From Achromobacter sp. RTa (GTDB lineage: Bacteria; Pseudomonadota; Gammaproteobacteria; Burkholderiales; Burkholderiaceae_B): a stretch of DNA of 64,000 nucleotides. Position 1 is the first letter of the stretch; each line of letters begins with the position of its first letter. Location of the stretch: positions 124,197-188,196 of the forward strand of contig NZ_JPYO01000042.1 in assembly GCF_000757485.1 (NCBI RefSeq). The letters are read 5' to 3'. Shown here piece by piece: positions 1 through 9,330 of this stretch. The notes beneath the pieces were generated by a model. The model did no database searches, was not told the origin of the DNA, and saw only the letters and a list, made by a program, of their open reading frames with translations. Position numbers and translations under genes: made by a program.

Positions 1-1488
1 TCGCAGCCGCAGGCCCAGCTTCTCGATGCGCGCCAGCAGCACAGACGGGCGGCCCACCAGGATGGGACGGGCCAGGCCTTCGTCGACCACCACCTGCACG
101 GCGCGCAGCACGCGCTCATCCTCGCCTTCCGCGAACACGATGCGGGCCTTGCCGCCCTCGCGCACGATGCGCTTGGCCGCCGAGAACAGCGGCTTCATGA
201 ACGCGCCCGAGTGGTACACGAACTGCTGCAGCTGCTCTTCGTAGGCTTCCAGGTCCGCCAGCGGACGCGTCGCCACCCCGCCTTCCATCGCCGCCTTGGC
301 CACCGCCGGCGCAATGCGCACGATCAGGCGCGGGTCGAACGGCTTGGGAATCAGGTAGTCCGGGCCGAAGGAAATGTCGTACGTGCCATAGGCCGCCGCC
401 ACCACTTCGTTCTGCTCTTCCTCGGCCAGCTCGGCAATCGCATAGACCGCCGCCTTCTCCATCTCGCGGGTGATCGTCGTGGCCCCCACGTCCAGCGCGC
501 CGCGGAAAATGTACGGAAAGCACAGCACGTTGTTGACCTGGTTCGGATAGTCCGAACGGCCCGTGGCCATCACCACGTCGTCGCGCACCTCGTGCGCCAC
601 CTCCGGCAGGATCTCCGGCGTGGGGTTGGCCAGCGCCAGGATCAGCGGGCGCGGGCCCATCGCCGCAACCATCTCCGGCTTGAGCACGCCCCCGGCCGAC
701 AGGCCCAGGAATACGTCGGCGTCCTGGATCACCTCGGCCAGCTTGCGCGCATCCGTCTTCTGCGCAAAGCGCGCCTTGTCCGGATCCATCAGCGCCGTGC
801 GGCCCTCGTAGACCACGCCTTCGATGTCGGTGACCCAGACGTTCTCCAGCGGCAGCCCCAGGTCCACCATCAGGTCCAGGCAGGCCAGCGCGGCCGCGCC
901 GGCGCCCGAAGTCACCACCTTGACCTTCTTGATGTCCTTGCCCACCACCTTCAGGCCATTGATGAACGCCGCCGACACCGTAATGGCCGTGCCGTGCTGG
1001 TCATCGTGGAAGACCGGGATCTTCATGCGGTCGCGCAGCTTGCGCTCGACGATAAAGCATTCCGGCGCCTTGATGTCCTCCAGGTTGATGCCCCCGAAGG
1101 TGGCCTCCAGCCCCGCGATGATCTCCACCAGCTTGTCCGGGTCGGTTTCGTTGATTTCGATGTCGAAGACGTCCAGGCCGGCGAACTTCTTGAACAGCAC
1201 CGCCTTGCCTTCCATCACCGGCTTGGAGGCCAGCGCGCCGATGTTGCCCAGGCCCAGCACCGCCGTGCCGTTGGTGATTACCCCCACCAGGTTGCCCCGC
1301 CCGGTGTAGCGGAACACATTGGTCGGATCGGCCACGATCTCTTCACAGGCCGCCGCCACGCCCGGCGAGTACGCCAGCGCCAGGTCGCGCTGGCTGACCA
1401 GCGGCTTGGACGCCATGACGGAGATTTTTCCCGGGGTGGGGAATTCGTGATAGTCCAATGCCGCCTGGCGGTCCGACAGGTTATTCAT
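1..1488 (-). CDS. maeB: NADP-dependent malic enzyme, partial (C-terminus beyond window)
   Basis: Oxidative decarboxylation of malate to pyruvate in the cytoplasm. The frame is open from an ATG at 1488 to the first base (496 codons). It starts [20 protein letters not shown], with YSPGVAAAC near residues 40-48 and the metal and substrate motif HDDQHGTA near 160. A nucleotide-binding stretch [12 protein letters not shown] follows. From about residue 420 the phosphotransacetylase-like domain of the large malic enzymes begins ([16 protein letters not shown]). Family members are about 760 residues, so roughly a third is missing. An AGGAGG lies about 9 bases before the ATG. It diverges from the LysR gene at 1595, which may regulate it. 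Confidence 0.95.
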   Translation of the reverse strand, partial: MNNLSDRQAALDYHEFPTPGKISVMASKPLVSQRDLALAYSPGVAAACEEIVADPTNVFRYTGRGNLVGVITNGTAVLGLGNIGALASKPVMEGKAVLFKKFAGLDVFDIEINETDPDKLVEIIAGLEATFGGINLEDIKAPECFIVERKLRDRMKIPVFHDDQHGTAITVSAAFINGLKVVGKDIKKVKVVTSGAGAAALACLDLMVDLGLPLENVWVTDIEGVVYEGRTALMDPDKARFAQKTDARKLAEVIQDADVFLGLSAGGVLKPEMVAAMGPRPLILALANPTPEILPEVAHEVRDDVVMATGRSDYPNQVNNVLCFPYIFRGALDVGATTITREMEKAAVYAIAELAEEEQNEVVAAAYGTYDISFGPDYLIPKPFDPRLIVRIAPAVAKAAMEGGVATRPLADLEAYEEQLQQFVYHSGAFMKPLFSAAKRIVREGGKARIVFAEGEDERVLRAVQVVVDEGLARPILVGRPSVLLARIEKLGLRLR

Positions 1489-1594
1489 GGGGCGATGCCT
1501 CCTAGTCTCGATGTCGGAAAATTCTAGGCCCCAAGACATAAGAAGATCATTCGGATTTAATATTGTTCCATTACCTTTACCTTATATATTGTCT

Positions 1595-2563
1595 ATGACC
1601 GCCTTTGATCCGGACTCCGTCATCCGGAAACTCACATCGCGGCTGAAGATGCGCCACCTGATGCTGCTGCTGCAGATCGAGCAGCACGGATCCCTGACCC
1701 GGGTGGCCGAACACATGGCCACCAGCCAGCCCGCCGTCACTAACGCGCTGGCGGAACTGGAAAACATGTTCGGCGTGCCGCTCTTCGAGCGTTCGGTAAG
1801 GGGCATGACGCCCACCCCGCTGGGCGCGGTGGTGCTGACCAGGGCCCGCGCCCTGGTCCACGACCTGGGGCACCTGGTCCAGGAAATGGAGGCGGTGGCG
1901 GCCGGCCATGCCGCCCACCTGCACATCGGCGTCATTCCATTCGTCTCGGGGCAGATGCTGTCGTCCGCCATCAGCCGCACGCGGCCAGCAGGCCGCCCGG
2001 TCACCGCCACCATCCACGAAGGCCAGGGCCCCGCCCTGCTGCGCCAGCTGCGCGACCACACTCTGGACATGGTCGTGGGCTGGGCGACCCCTTCCGTGGA
2101 CATGACGAACATCGCCTTCGAGGTGCTTTACCGCCAGCCGCCGCGGCTGATCGCCAGCCGCCGCCTCGCCGCGCGCCTTGGCCGGTCGCGCCTGGAATGG
2201 AACCGGCTGGCCGACCTGGACTGGATCCTGGGCACGCCGGGCAGCCCGATCCGCGAGCAGGTGGCCGACATTTTCCTGCGCGCGGGCCTGACGCCGCCAC
2301 CGCCATCGGTGCAGAGCGACTCATCCAAGCTGATCGGCGAGATGATTGTGGCGAGCGACCGCGCGGTCACCATCCTGCCGGCCGACATCGCCGACGAACT
2401 GGTGCGCATCGCCGGCGCGGCCATCGTGCCGTATTCGTTCGACTGGACCTTGCCGCCGATCTCGCTGTTCACCCGCTCCGACGGACTGCGCCGCAACGTG
2501 GACGCCCAATTCGCGGCGGCGCTGCGCGAGTCCTACACGAAAGGAATTCGTCCTCCGGCGTAG
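1595..2563 (+). CDS. LysR-family transcriptional regulator
   Basis: A 322-residue regulator. The N-terminal winged helix-turn-helix (about residues 17-75, LKMRHLMLLLQIEQHGSLTRVAEHMATSQPAVTNAL) is followed by a periplasmic-binding-protein-like effector domain. I chose the ATG at 1595 because the open frame extends upstream to 1487, but the extension overlaps the malic enzyme start and does not resemble LysR N-termini. The 106-base gap to divergent maeB is AT-rich for this genome and probably holds both promoters. The effector is unknown; malic enzyme is the obvious candidate target by position only. Confidence 0.9.
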   Translation: MTAFDPDSVIRKLTSRLKMRHLMLLLQIEQHGSLTRVAEHMATSQPAVTNALAELENMFGVPLFERSVRGMTPTPLGAVVLTRARALVHDLGHLVQEMEAVAAGHAAHLHIGVIPFVSGQMLSSAISRTRPAGRPVTATIHEGQGPALLRQLRDHTLDMVVGWATPSVDMTNIAFEVLYRQPPRLIASRRLAARLGRSRLEWNRLADLDWILGTPGSPIREQVADIFLRAGLTPPPPSVQSDSSKLIGEMIVASDRAVTILPADIADELVRIAGAAIVPYSFDWTLPPISLFTRSDGLRRNVDAQFAAALRESYTKGIRPPA

Positions 2564-2665
2564 GCGCCCGGCGGCAAATTGCCAAGAAATGCAAAAGCGC
2601 TACCAGCGCGGCCGCCCGCCCTCCTATACTTGCCGCGCCAAGCATCACGCAGGAGGGCACGCAGC

Positions 2666-3217
2666 TTGTCGTTCACATTTCCGCCTATCGCCGCCCGCCG
2701 CGGCGCGGCAGTCCTTACCGGCCTGGCCGTGCTGGCGGCGCTGTCCGGATGCAATTCCATGCTGAGCGAGGGCACGGGCGCCGCGGCCGGCATCGCCGGC
2801 ACCGCCATCGCCAACCAGGTCACGGACAACGCCACGGTGGCCACCGGCATCGGCCTGGGCGTGCAGGCCGGCGCGAAGGCCGCGCTGGCCTACGCGCAGC
2901 GCAAGACCCGCGGCGAGGAGCAGGATGCGATCGCCATGGCCGCGGGCCCGCTGGCAGTGGGGAAAGTCGCCAACTGGCAGGTCAAACACCAGCTTCCCAT
3001 CGAAAGCGACGCGCAGGGCCAGGTTACCGTCAGCCGCCTGATCGGCGGCGTGGGACTGGAATGCAAGGAAGTGGTCTTCTCCATCGACACCCCCGCCGAC
3101 AAGGCTGATGCCCCGCCGGTCCGCGAGTTCTACGTCACCACCGTATGCCGGGACGGCGGCCAATGGCGCTGGGCCAGCGCGGAGCCGGCCACCGCGCGCT
3201 GGGGATCCCTGCAGTGA
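2666..3217 (+). CDS. Putative outer-membrane lipoprotein A (paralogue of next gene)
   Basis: A 183-residue lipoprotein of unknown function. I place the start at TTG 2666, preceded by AGGAGG with 9-base spacing; an upstream in-frame start at 2579 lacks such a site and would bury the signal peptide. The lipobox LSGC follows the hydrophobic stretch. After it comes a Gly/Ala-rich segment (GAAAGIAGTAIANQVTDNATVATGIGLG is its span) and a C-terminal domain ending GGQWRWASAEPATARWGSLQ. The stop codon overlaps the next ATG (TGATG), so the two genes are probably translated together. The C-terminal half is clearly similar to the next protein. Confidence 0.8.
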   Translation: MSFTFPPIAARRGAAVLTGLAVLAALSGCNSMLSEGTGAAAGIAGTAIANQVTDNATVATGIGLGVQAGAKAALAYAQRKTRGEEQDAIAMAAGPLAVGKVANWQVKHQLPIESDAQGQVTVSRLIGGVGLECKEVVFSIDTPADKADAPPVREFYVTTVCRDGGQWRWASAEPATARWGSLQ

Positions 3218-3708
3218 TGCGCGCGGCATGCCTGCTGGCGGCGGCCGCCAGCCTGGGACTGGCCGGATGCCAAAGCTCCACCATCGGAGGCGCGACGGGC
3301 GCCGTCGTGGGCACCGTCAGCGGCGCCGCCACCGCCAACCCGGTGGCAGGCTACGCCATCGGCGTCACAGTGCAGGCGGCGGTGGACGCCACCGTGAAAT
3401 ACGTGCTGCGCGAGTGGAAGAACGACCAGCAGAACGTCATGGCCAACGCGGCCGGCGAATTGCCCATCGGCCAGGTCCGGCAATGGGAGATCCGCCACTC
3501 GCTGCCCGTGGGCAACGAGCGTGGCGGCATCCAGGTGGTGCGCGACATCGATACGCCGCTGACCCGTTGCCGCGAAGTGCTGTTCACCGTCGAACAGGAC
3601 GACGCCCCGGCGCCCGCCTACGCCAGCCTGATCTGCCGGCAGCCTGGCGGCCAATGGAAATGGGCAGCGGCCGAGCCTTCGGTCGCGCGCTGGAACGGGC
3701 TGCAATAG
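3217..3708 (+). CDS. Putative outer-membrane lipoprotein B (paralogue of previous gene)
   Basis: A 163-residue lipoprotein starting MRAACLLAAAASLGLAGC, with lipobox LAGC. The start ATG overlaps the upstream stop as TGATG. The body repeats the layout of protein A: a Gly/Ala-rich membrane-like stretch, then a domain with LPIGQVRQWEIRHSLPVG (A has LAVGKVANWQVKHQLPIE), a conserved CxEV(L/V)F block, and an end GGQWKWAAAEPSVARWNGLQ. The pair therefore arose by tandem duplication. Function unknown; the Gly/Ala-rich part resembles glycine-zipper lipoproteins, which is only a suggestion. Confidence 0.85.
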   Translation: MRAACLLAAAASLGLAGCQSSTIGGATGAVVGTVSGAATANPVAGYAIGVTVQAAVDATVKYVLREWKNDQQNVMANAAGELPIGQVRQWEIRHSLPVGNERGGIQVVRDIDTPLTRCREVLFTVEQDDAPAPAYASLICRQPGGQWKWAAAEPSVARWNGLQ

Positions 3709-3769
3709 CTTGATCGGGGCGGGCGCCGCGGGCGATACTGGCCGCAAGCCCATACGCCCCCCTTCCCTC

Positions 3770-4576
3770 ATGAACCCAGGCCAGTTCGTCATGCACCGCA
3801 GCGCGCTCGCCGGCGTGCAGGCCGTGGCCGCGCACAGCCGCCTCGCCTTCGCGCGGCACACGCATGAGCAATTCGGCATCGGCGTCATGCGCCGGGGCGC
3901 CCAGGTATCCCATAGCGGCCGCGGCCAGGTCGAGGCCGGCCCCGGGCACGTCATCACAGTGAACCCGGGCGAAGTCCATGATGGCGCCCCGATAGGCGAT
4001 GGCGTGCGCGCCTGGCAGATGCTGTACCTGGACCCGGGCGTGGTCGCTCAGGCCGCCGACGATCTGCGCGCCGACGGACGCGGCTATGAATTCGAACACC
4101 CCGCCCAGGACCGCCCCGCGCTGGCCCGCGACGTGCTGGCCCTTTACGCGCAGGCAACGGCCGGCGCCGCGCCCCTGGCCTGCGATGCCCTGCTGCTGCG
4201 CATTCTTGCGCAGGCGGGCCTGCCGTCCGCGGCAGCCCGGGGCCGGGAAACGCGCGCGGTCCCCGACGCAATCCGCCATGCCCGCGGCCTGATCGACGAC
4301 GACCCGGCCGCGGCCCTGTCCCTGGCCGACCTGGCCGCGGCCAGCGGCCTGAGCCGCTACCAGGTGCTGAGGGCGTTCGCGCGCGCCACAGGGCTCACGC
4401 CGCACGCCTACCAGACACAACGCCGGCTGCTGCTGGCGCGCAACCTGATCCGCCAGGGGACGTCCCTGGCCGACGCCGCGGCGGCCGGCGGCTTCTCCGA
4501 CCAAAGCCACATGACCCGGCTTTTCGTGCGCGCCTATGGCGTCTCCCCCGGACGCTACGCGCTGGCCGCGCGCTGA
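3770..4576 (+). CDS. AraC-family transcriptional regulator with cupin sensor domain
   Basis: A 268-residue regulator. The N-terminal cupin-type AraC_binding domain shows HSRLAFARHTHEQFGIGVM and VNPGEVHDGAP. The C-terminal third holds the two helix-turn-helix motifs (LSLADLAAASGLSRYQVLRAFARATG and LADAAAAGGFSDQSHMTRLF). I chose ATG 3770 (MNPGQFVMHRS) rather than 3710 because the upstream extension runs back to the previous stop and is not AraC-like. It lies 79 bases upstream of an EamA transporter on the same strand, a common regulator/exporter arrangement. Confidence 0.88.
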   Translation: MNPGQFVMHRSALAGVQAVAAHSRLAFARHTHEQFGIGVMRRGAQVSHSGRGQVEAGPGHVITVNPGEVHDGAPIGDGVRAWQMLYLDPGVVAQAADDLRADGRGYEFEHPAQDRPALARDVLALYAQATAGAAPLACDALLLRILAQAGLPSAAARGRETRAVPDAIRHARGLIDDDPAAALSLADLAAASGLSRYQVLRAFARATGLTPHAYQTQRRLLLARNLIRQGTSLADAAAAGGFSDQSHMTRLFVRAYGVSPGRYALAAR

Positions 4577-4655
4577 TCCCGCAATTTCATTCAAGACGGG
4601 GCGCCCGCCCGCCGCCTACGCTGCGCTTTTTCGCTGACAGGGCGCGGACGGAATC

Positions 4656-5546
4656 ATGAACAGCCGGATACGGGGCTATTGCTGCCTGGCAGCCGCCATG
4701 GTGCTGGTAGGCAGCACGGTGGTCGCCAGCAAGATCATCGGAACGGGCCTGCCGCCCTTCACCGCGACCGCCTTGCGGTTCGCCGTCGCCCTGCCTTGCT
4801 TCGGCTTGCTGATGGCGCTGAGCGGCGCGCGGCTGCCGCGGCTGGGCGGGCACGACTGGCTGCTGCTCGCGGCGCAGGCGATTGCCGGCAGCGTGGGCTA
4901 CACCGCGCTCCTGATCGCCGGACTGCAACGCGCCTCGGCCGTCGATGGCGGCATCATCCTGGGTACCCTGCCCCTGGTATCGGCCGGAATCGCCATCCTG
5001 CTGCTGGGCGAACGTCCGGGCAAGGCGACGCTGGCCGCCATCGCCGCGGCCGGTTTCGGCGTCTGGCTCATGACGCGCCATTCCGCCGGCACGGCGGGCG
5101 GGTCCTCGCTCGCGGGCAATGCGCTGATCCTGGGCGCGGTGCTGTGCGAGGGCCTGTTCATCCTGCTGAACAAACGGCTGCGCGTGCCGGTCGCGCCGCT
5201 GGCGCTGTCGACCCTCATGGCGGCTTTCGGCCTTGCCTTCTCGGCGCTGGCCAGCATCGCGGAAACGCCATGGACGCTGTCCTTTTCCGTCCCCGCCCTG
5301 GCGGCCACGGTCTACTACGCGCTGGTGCCCACGGTGGGCGGATTCCTGCTCTGGTATGCGGGCTCGGCCCGCGTCAAGGGCGCGGAGGCCGCGCTCTTCA
5401 CGGCCCTGGCCCCGGTATCCGCGGTGGCTCTTGCCGCCGGCCTGCTCGGCGAGCCTCTGGCGGCGCAGCAGCTGGCCGGCATGGCCTGCGTGCTGGCCGC
5501 CGTTGCGATCCAGGGATCGGCCCGGGCCAGGGCCTGTTCACACTGA
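4656..5546 (+). CDS. EamA-family (drug/metabolite transporter superfamily) permease
   Basis: A 296-residue inner-membrane protein with about ten hydrophobic segments arranged as two EamA repeats. The first repeat begins CCLAAAMVLVGSTVVASKII and the second GNALILGAVLCEGLFILLNK. Proteins of this family export amino acids, metabolites or drugs; the substrate cannot be told from sequence. It follows the AraC gene with a 79-base gap and may be its target. It converges with the MarR gene; a 9-base-pair stem lies in the gap. Confidence 0.88.
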   Translation: MNSRIRGYCCLAAAMVLVGSTVVASKIIGTGLPPFTATALRFAVALPCFGLLMALSGARLPRLGGHDWLLLAAQAIAGSVGYTALLIAGLQRASAVDGGIILGTLPLVSAGIAILLLGERPGKATLAAIAAAGFGVWLMTRHSAGTAGGSSLAGNALILGAVLCEGLFILLNKRLRVPVAPLALSTLMAAFGLAFSALASIAETPWTLSFSVPALAATVYYALVPTVGGFLLWYAGSARVKGAEAALFTALAPVSAVALAAGLLGEPLAAQQLAGMACVLAAVAIQGSARARACSH

Positions 5547-5567
5547 ATCGAGCCTTGCACAGGCCCT
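5529..5567. terminator. Long-loop inverted repeat between convergent genes
   Basis: AGGGCCTGT (5529-5537) pairs perfectly with ACAGGCCCT (5559-5567) across a 21-base loop. It spans the ends of the EamA and MarR genes, which converge here. There is no T-tract on either strand, so termination activity is uncertain. Confidence 0.35.
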
Positions 5568-6048
5568 AGCCGCGGCTGAAGGCCAGCGCGAATTCCTCGG
5601 AGAAAATCTCGCCCAGCGCGCGCCGCAGCGCGGCCGCCCGCTCGGCGCCATAGGCTGACTCGAAGCGGCGCTGCGCCTCTTTCCAGAGGCGCCGGGATTC
5701 CGCCAGCTTGGCCCATCCCGTCTCGGTCAGCGCCACGCGGCGGCTGCGGCCGTCCAGCGGATCGCGCGAGGTCCGCACATAGCCATCGCGCTCCAGCGGT
5801 TTGAGATTGTGGGCAAGCGCGGAGCGGTCCAGCACCATGGCCCGCGCCAGGTCCGTCATCGAAGGCGAGCCTGCCCGCGCGATATGCATAAGGATGGAAT
5901 GCTGGGATACCTTCAGGCCGCAGGGCGCCAGCACCGAGTCATACAGCTGCGACACCCGCCGGGTCGCCTTGCGCAGCGCCGCGCCGTTGCAGACCAGCGG
6001 ATCCGGGGCATTGAACGGGGCGGCAGCGGGGGACGTGTCGTCTGGCAT
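5566..6048 (-). CDS. MarR-family transcriptional regulator
   Basis: A 160-residue MarR-type regulator. The winged helix is seen in LKVSQHSILMHIARAGSPSMTDLARAMVLDRSALAHNLKPLERDGYV, followed by the wing DPLDGRSRRVALTETG. It starts at ATG 6048. It sits downstream of a LysR gene on the same strand with a 68-base gap, and converges with the EamA transporter. The ligand and targets cannot be read from the sequence. Confidence 0.9.
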   Translation of the reverse strand: MPDDTSPAAAPFNAPDPLVCNGAALRKATRRVSQLYDSVLAPCGLKVSQHSILMHIARAGSPSMTDLARAMVLDRSALAHNLKPLERDGYVRTSRDPLDGRSRRVALTETGWAKLAESRRLWKEAQRRFESAYGAERAAALRRALGEIFSEEFALAFSRG

Positions 6049-6116
6049 GACAGGCGCGGGAAAAAAGGAGCGGGGACCTGCAAGGACTCAACGCTACCGC
6101 CGCGCGGCGTCCGCGT

Positions 6117-7028
6117 CTAGGGTGCGCGCCCCGTCCCCTTGGACACGGGCGCGTCGCGCAGGGCGTACTCCACGAGTTCGGCCGCGTAGGCGGGCAGGGT
6201 TTCGCGCACGCACAGCACCAGGTCGCGCGACGCCCAGCCGTCGGCCAGCGCCACCCGTCGCACGCCGGCCGCGCGCCCGCAGCGCACCGCTGCCACCCGC
6301 GGAACGATGGCGATGCCCACGCCCTGCCCCACCATCCTGCACACCGCATCGAAACTGCGCAGCCTCACGCGGTACGACAGCGCCTTGCCGCCGCGCCGCG
6401 CATGGTGGGCGATATGCTCCTGCAAGGCGCTGCCTTCCACCAGCCCTACGAATTCCTGGTCCGCCACGTCGGCCAGACCGACCTCCTGGCTCCCGGCCAG
6501 GGGGTGATCCGCCGGCACGATGAGCGTCAGGGGATCGTGCCGGAACGTGACCGTGCGCAGGCCGTGCAGGTCGGCGGAGTCCGCCAGCACACCGATATCG
6601 CAGGCCCCGGCGCGCAGCGCATCGGCGATCTCGTGGCTCAGCCGCTCTTCGAGATCGACGGATACGCGGGGATGGTCCTTGAGGAACGCGCCCAGGACCG
6701 GCGGCAGGTATTCGCTCAGCGCGGCCGTGTTGCAAAGCACCCGCACATGGCCCTTCAGCCCCTGGCCGTAGTGGTCCAGTTCCCCCCGCATGCGGTCCAT
6801 CTGCGCCAGCCCCACCCGCGCGTGATGCCCCAGGGTGCGGCCCGCCGGCGTGGGTTCGACGCCGCGCGGGCCGCGCAGCAGCAAGGGCACACCCAGTGTG
6901 TCCTCCATGCCGCGGACGCGCTCGCTGGCCGAAGCCAGCGTCATGTGGGAACGCCGGGCCCCGGCCGTAATGGAGCCCGTTTCCTGTACGTTGAGAAAGA
7001 GCCGCAGGTCGGTGAGGTCGAATCGCAT
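6117..7028 (-). CDS. LysR-family transcriptional regulator
   Basis: A 303-residue LysR protein with N-terminal helix-turn-helix (LRLFLNVQETGSITAGARRSHMTLASASERVRGMEDTLGVPLLLR) and an effector-binding domain. It starts with ATG at 7028, 122 bases from the divergent Sel1-like/TauE gene pair, which is therefore its likely target. No clear T-N11-A palindrome was recognised in the shared gap. Confidence 0.92.
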   Translation of the reverse strand: MRFDLTDLRLFLNVQETGSITAGARRSHMTLASASERVRGMEDTLGVPLLLRGPRGVEPTPAGRTLGHHARVGLAQMDRMRGELDHYGQGLKGHVRVLCNTAALSEYLPPVLGAFLKDHPRVSVDLEERLSHEIADALRAGACDIGVLADSADLHGLRTVTFRHDPLTLIVPADHPLAGSQEVGLADVADQEFVGLVEGSALQEHIAHHARRGGKALSYRVRLRSFDAVCRMVGQGVGIAIVPRVAAVRCGRAAGVRRVALADGWASRDLVLCVRETLPAYAAELVEYALRDAPVSKGTGRAP

Positions 7029-7150
7029 GCAAAAAGCGTAGCATGCAAGACTCAGGCCCTGCCATAGGCCAGCTACGCGAGATCCCGATTCGCAGCCCGG
7101 CTGGCGGGGATGACAATGAAGGCCTGTCCATCCATTGCTCGGGGAAATAC

Positions 7151-7570
7151 ATGAAAACCTGGAAGATTCAGCGCGCCGCGGCCCGATGGCCCTGGATCGC
7201 CCTGCTTGCCCTGGCGCTGCACGCCTCAGGCGCGGCCGAAGCCGATGGCGGCCTCGGCCCCGCGATCACTCCCGCGCAGCAGTATTCGCTGGCGCTGGAG
7301 GCCCAGACCCTGGGCGACTATGCCGGCATGGCGCAATGGCTGCGCGCCGCGGCCCTCGGCGGCCACGCGCCGGCCCAGCGCATGCTGGGCATGGCGCTCA
7401 TCGGCGGCCCGGCGCTCTATGGCTCCGCCGTGCCCGCCGATCTGTGCGAAGGCCGCCTATGGCTGCTGCGCGCCGCGCGCCAGGAGGCCGCCGGCGTCGC
7501 CGACATCGCGTACGCCTTGTTCGGCCGCCCCCGCGGCGACGCATTGACCTCCTCGTGCGAGGCCTCATGA
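7151..7570 (+). CDS. Secreted Sel1/TPR-like repeat protein
   Basis: A 139-residue protein with a signal peptide (WPWIALLALALHASGAAEA). The mature part holds Sel1-like helical repeats (SLALEAQTLGDYAGMAQWLRAAALGGHAPAQRMLGMAL, then a second degenerate unit with GRLWLLRAARQEAAGVADIAYALFG). Such repeats mediate protein contacts. I chose ATG 7151 because it begins the signal peptide. The last codons overlap the TauE/SafE gene as ATGA, so the two are translationally coupled. Role in export unknown. Confidence 0.78.
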   Translation: MKTWKIQRAAARWPWIALLALALHASGAAEADGGLGPAITPAQQYSLALEAQTLGDYAGMAQWLRAAALGGHAPAQRMLGMALIGGPALYGSAVPADLCEGRLWLLRAARQEAAGVADIAYALFGRPRGDALTSSCEAS

Positions 7571-8337
7571 ATCCCTTCGACCTGCTGCCCGGCGGCACCC
7601 CCGCACTGCTCGCCGCCACCGCATCCGTGTTCATCCTCGCCGGCGTGGTGAAGGGCGTGGTGGGGCTGGGGCTGCCCACCATTTCCATGGCCATGCTGGC
7701 GTTGCTGATGGCGCCGGCACAGGCCGCCGCCTTGCTCATCGTGCCTTCCCTCGTCACCAATCTGTGGCAGACACGCCCCTGGCCCGCGCTGCCGGCGGTC
7801 CTGCGCCGCATTGCCGGCATGCAGGCGGGAATCTGCGCCGGCACCATCTCCGGGGCGCTGTGGCTGGGCGCGCCTTCCGGCCAATGGGCCGGCGTCTGCC
7901 TGGGGCTGGCGCTGGTGGCCTATGCCGCCTGGGGCCTGTTCGGATCGCCGCTCAAGGCGCCCGGCCGCCACGAAGGCTGGCTGGGCGCCACGGTCGGCGC
8001 CGTCACCGGCGTGATTACCGCGGCCACCGGCGTGTTCGTGATTCCGGCCGTGCCCTATCTCCAGGCGCTGGACCTGGACAAGGACAGCCTTATACAGGCC
8101 ATGGGGATTTCATTCACGGTGTCCACCGTGGCGCTGGCCGTGGGGCTTTGGCTCAATGGCGGCTACACGCCCGCGGCGGCGGGGGCCTCCCTCCTGATGC
8201 TGCTGCCCGCGCTGGCCGGCATGGCCCTGGGCCAGTGGCTGCGGGCCAGGCTTTCCGCGCGGACCTTCAAGCTGTGCTTCATGATCAGCCTGGCGCTCCT
8301 GGGCGCGTACCAGGCCGCGCGCGGCCTCGGCGCCTAG
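7567..8337 (+). CDS. TauE/SafE-family sulfite/organosulfonate exporter-like permease
   Basis: A 256-residue membrane protein with about eight hydrophobic segments and the family's internal duplication. The first half has VFILAGVVKGVVGLGLPTIS, and the second has GAVTGVITAATGVFVIPAVPYLQAL. Starts at ATG 7567, overlapping the Sel1-like gene by four bases. TauE/SafE members move sulfite, sulfoacetate or other small anions; the substrate here is unknown. LysR at 7028 diverges from this pair. Confidence 0.88.
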   Translation: MNPFDLLPGGTPALLAATASVFILAGVVKGVVGLGLPTISMAMLALLMAPAQAAALLIVPSLVTNLWQTRPWPALPAVLRRIAGMQAGICAGTISGALWLGAPSGQWAGVCLGLALVAYAAWGLFGSPLKAPGRHEGWLGATVGAVTGVITAATGVFVIPAVPYLQALDLDKDSLIQAMGISFTVSTVALAVGLWLNGGYTPAAAGASLLMLLPALAGMALGQWLRARLSARTFKLCFMISLALLGAYQAARGLGA

Positions 8338-8361
8338 CTCGCCCCGGCGCGCCCGGCGCCC

Positions 8362-9147
8362 TCAGGCGGCCAGCCTTCTTTCGTCCGCGAAACCGATGGA
8401 CACGGACATCTCCCGCCAACGCGCCAGTTCCTGCTGCACCGACTGGATCTTGGCGCGCGCCTGGTCGAAGGCGTCGCGGCCCAGGAACAGATGCAGGGGC
8501 GCGTACTGCGCCTGGGCCGAATTGATCAGCGCCTGCGCCATCTTGGCGGGGTCGCCGCCCGGCTGGCGGCCATGCGCGCCGCGAGCCTCGCGCATCCGGC
8601 CCGGATACACGAGCGACACGCGGACGCCGTGGGGCGCGGCCTCCGCCGCCAACGCCTCGGTCAGACCGCTGACGGCGAACTTCGTGGCGCTGTAGGCGCC
8701 CCAGCCCTCGCAGCCGCCGTCGAAGCCGAGGATCGACGATATGTTGAACACATGCCCGCCGCGCTGTTCCCGCATGCGGGGAAGCACGGCGCGGATCACG
8801 TTCAGCACCCCGAACACATTGACGTCGAAATTGCCGCGCAGGTCGGCGTCCGACAAGCTGTCCAGCGCGCCCTGCAGGCCGTAACCCGCGTTATTGACGA
8901 CCACGTCCAATCCGCCGAACGCGGCGACGGTGGCATCCACTGCGCGCCGGACGTTGCGCTCGTCAGCCAGGTCCACCGTCAGCGGCAGGAAACTGCCTTC
9001 CAGCTTGGCGCCCACGGCGTCGAGCAGCGCATCGCCATCGCGGGACGTCGCGGCCACCTTGTGCCCCTGGTCCAGCAGCATCTTCACCAGGATCAGGCCC
9101 AGTCCCGCCGACGCGCCCGTCACCAACCAGATTTTCTCGGTATTCAT
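8362..9147 (-). CDS. Short-chain dehydrogenase/reductase
   Basis: A 261-residue SDR with the cofactor motif TGASAGLG (residues 10-17), NNAGYG, and catalytic YSATKFA (YxxxK). I chose ATG 9147 (MNTEKIWLVTGA) because the glycine motif then lies at the standard distance from the N-terminus; the frame continues upstream to 9210. C-terminal half ends without the usual DGG cofactor loop. NAD(P)-dependent oxidation or reduction of an unknown substrate. Transcribed alone, followed by convergence with TauE/SafE. Confidence 0.88.
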   Translation of the reverse strand: MNTEKIWLVTGASAGLGLILVKMLLDQGHKVAATSRDGDALLDAVGAKLEGSFLPLTVDLADERNVRRAVDATVAAFGGLDVVVNNAGYGLQGALDSLSDADLRGNFDVNVFGVLNVIRAVLPRMREQRGGHVFNISSILGFDGGCEGWGAYSATKFAVSGLTEALAAEAAPHGVRVSLVYPGRMREARGAHGRQPGGDPAKMAQALINSAQAQYAPLHLFLGRDAFDQARAKIQSVQQELARWREMSVSIGFADERRLAA

Positions 9148-9330
9148 GCGATTCCCTTCCCTTGCTTGCCATGCCGGCCACATGCCCGCATGTCTGTCGA
9201 AACGGGGCATCCGGCAAGCGCGCGGAGATCCCCGATTCCGTGTAGGGATGGTAAGAATCGCGAGCCGGCGCGTACAGGCTCGTTCTTGCGTGAAATCTGC
9301 CTATTCCTGCGCCGATGCGATCCGGCGCGT

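Noticed and set aside
1487-1594. N-terminal extension of the first LysR protein from ATG 1487
   Set aside because: It overlaps the maeB start and the shared promoter region and does not look like a LysR N-terminus.
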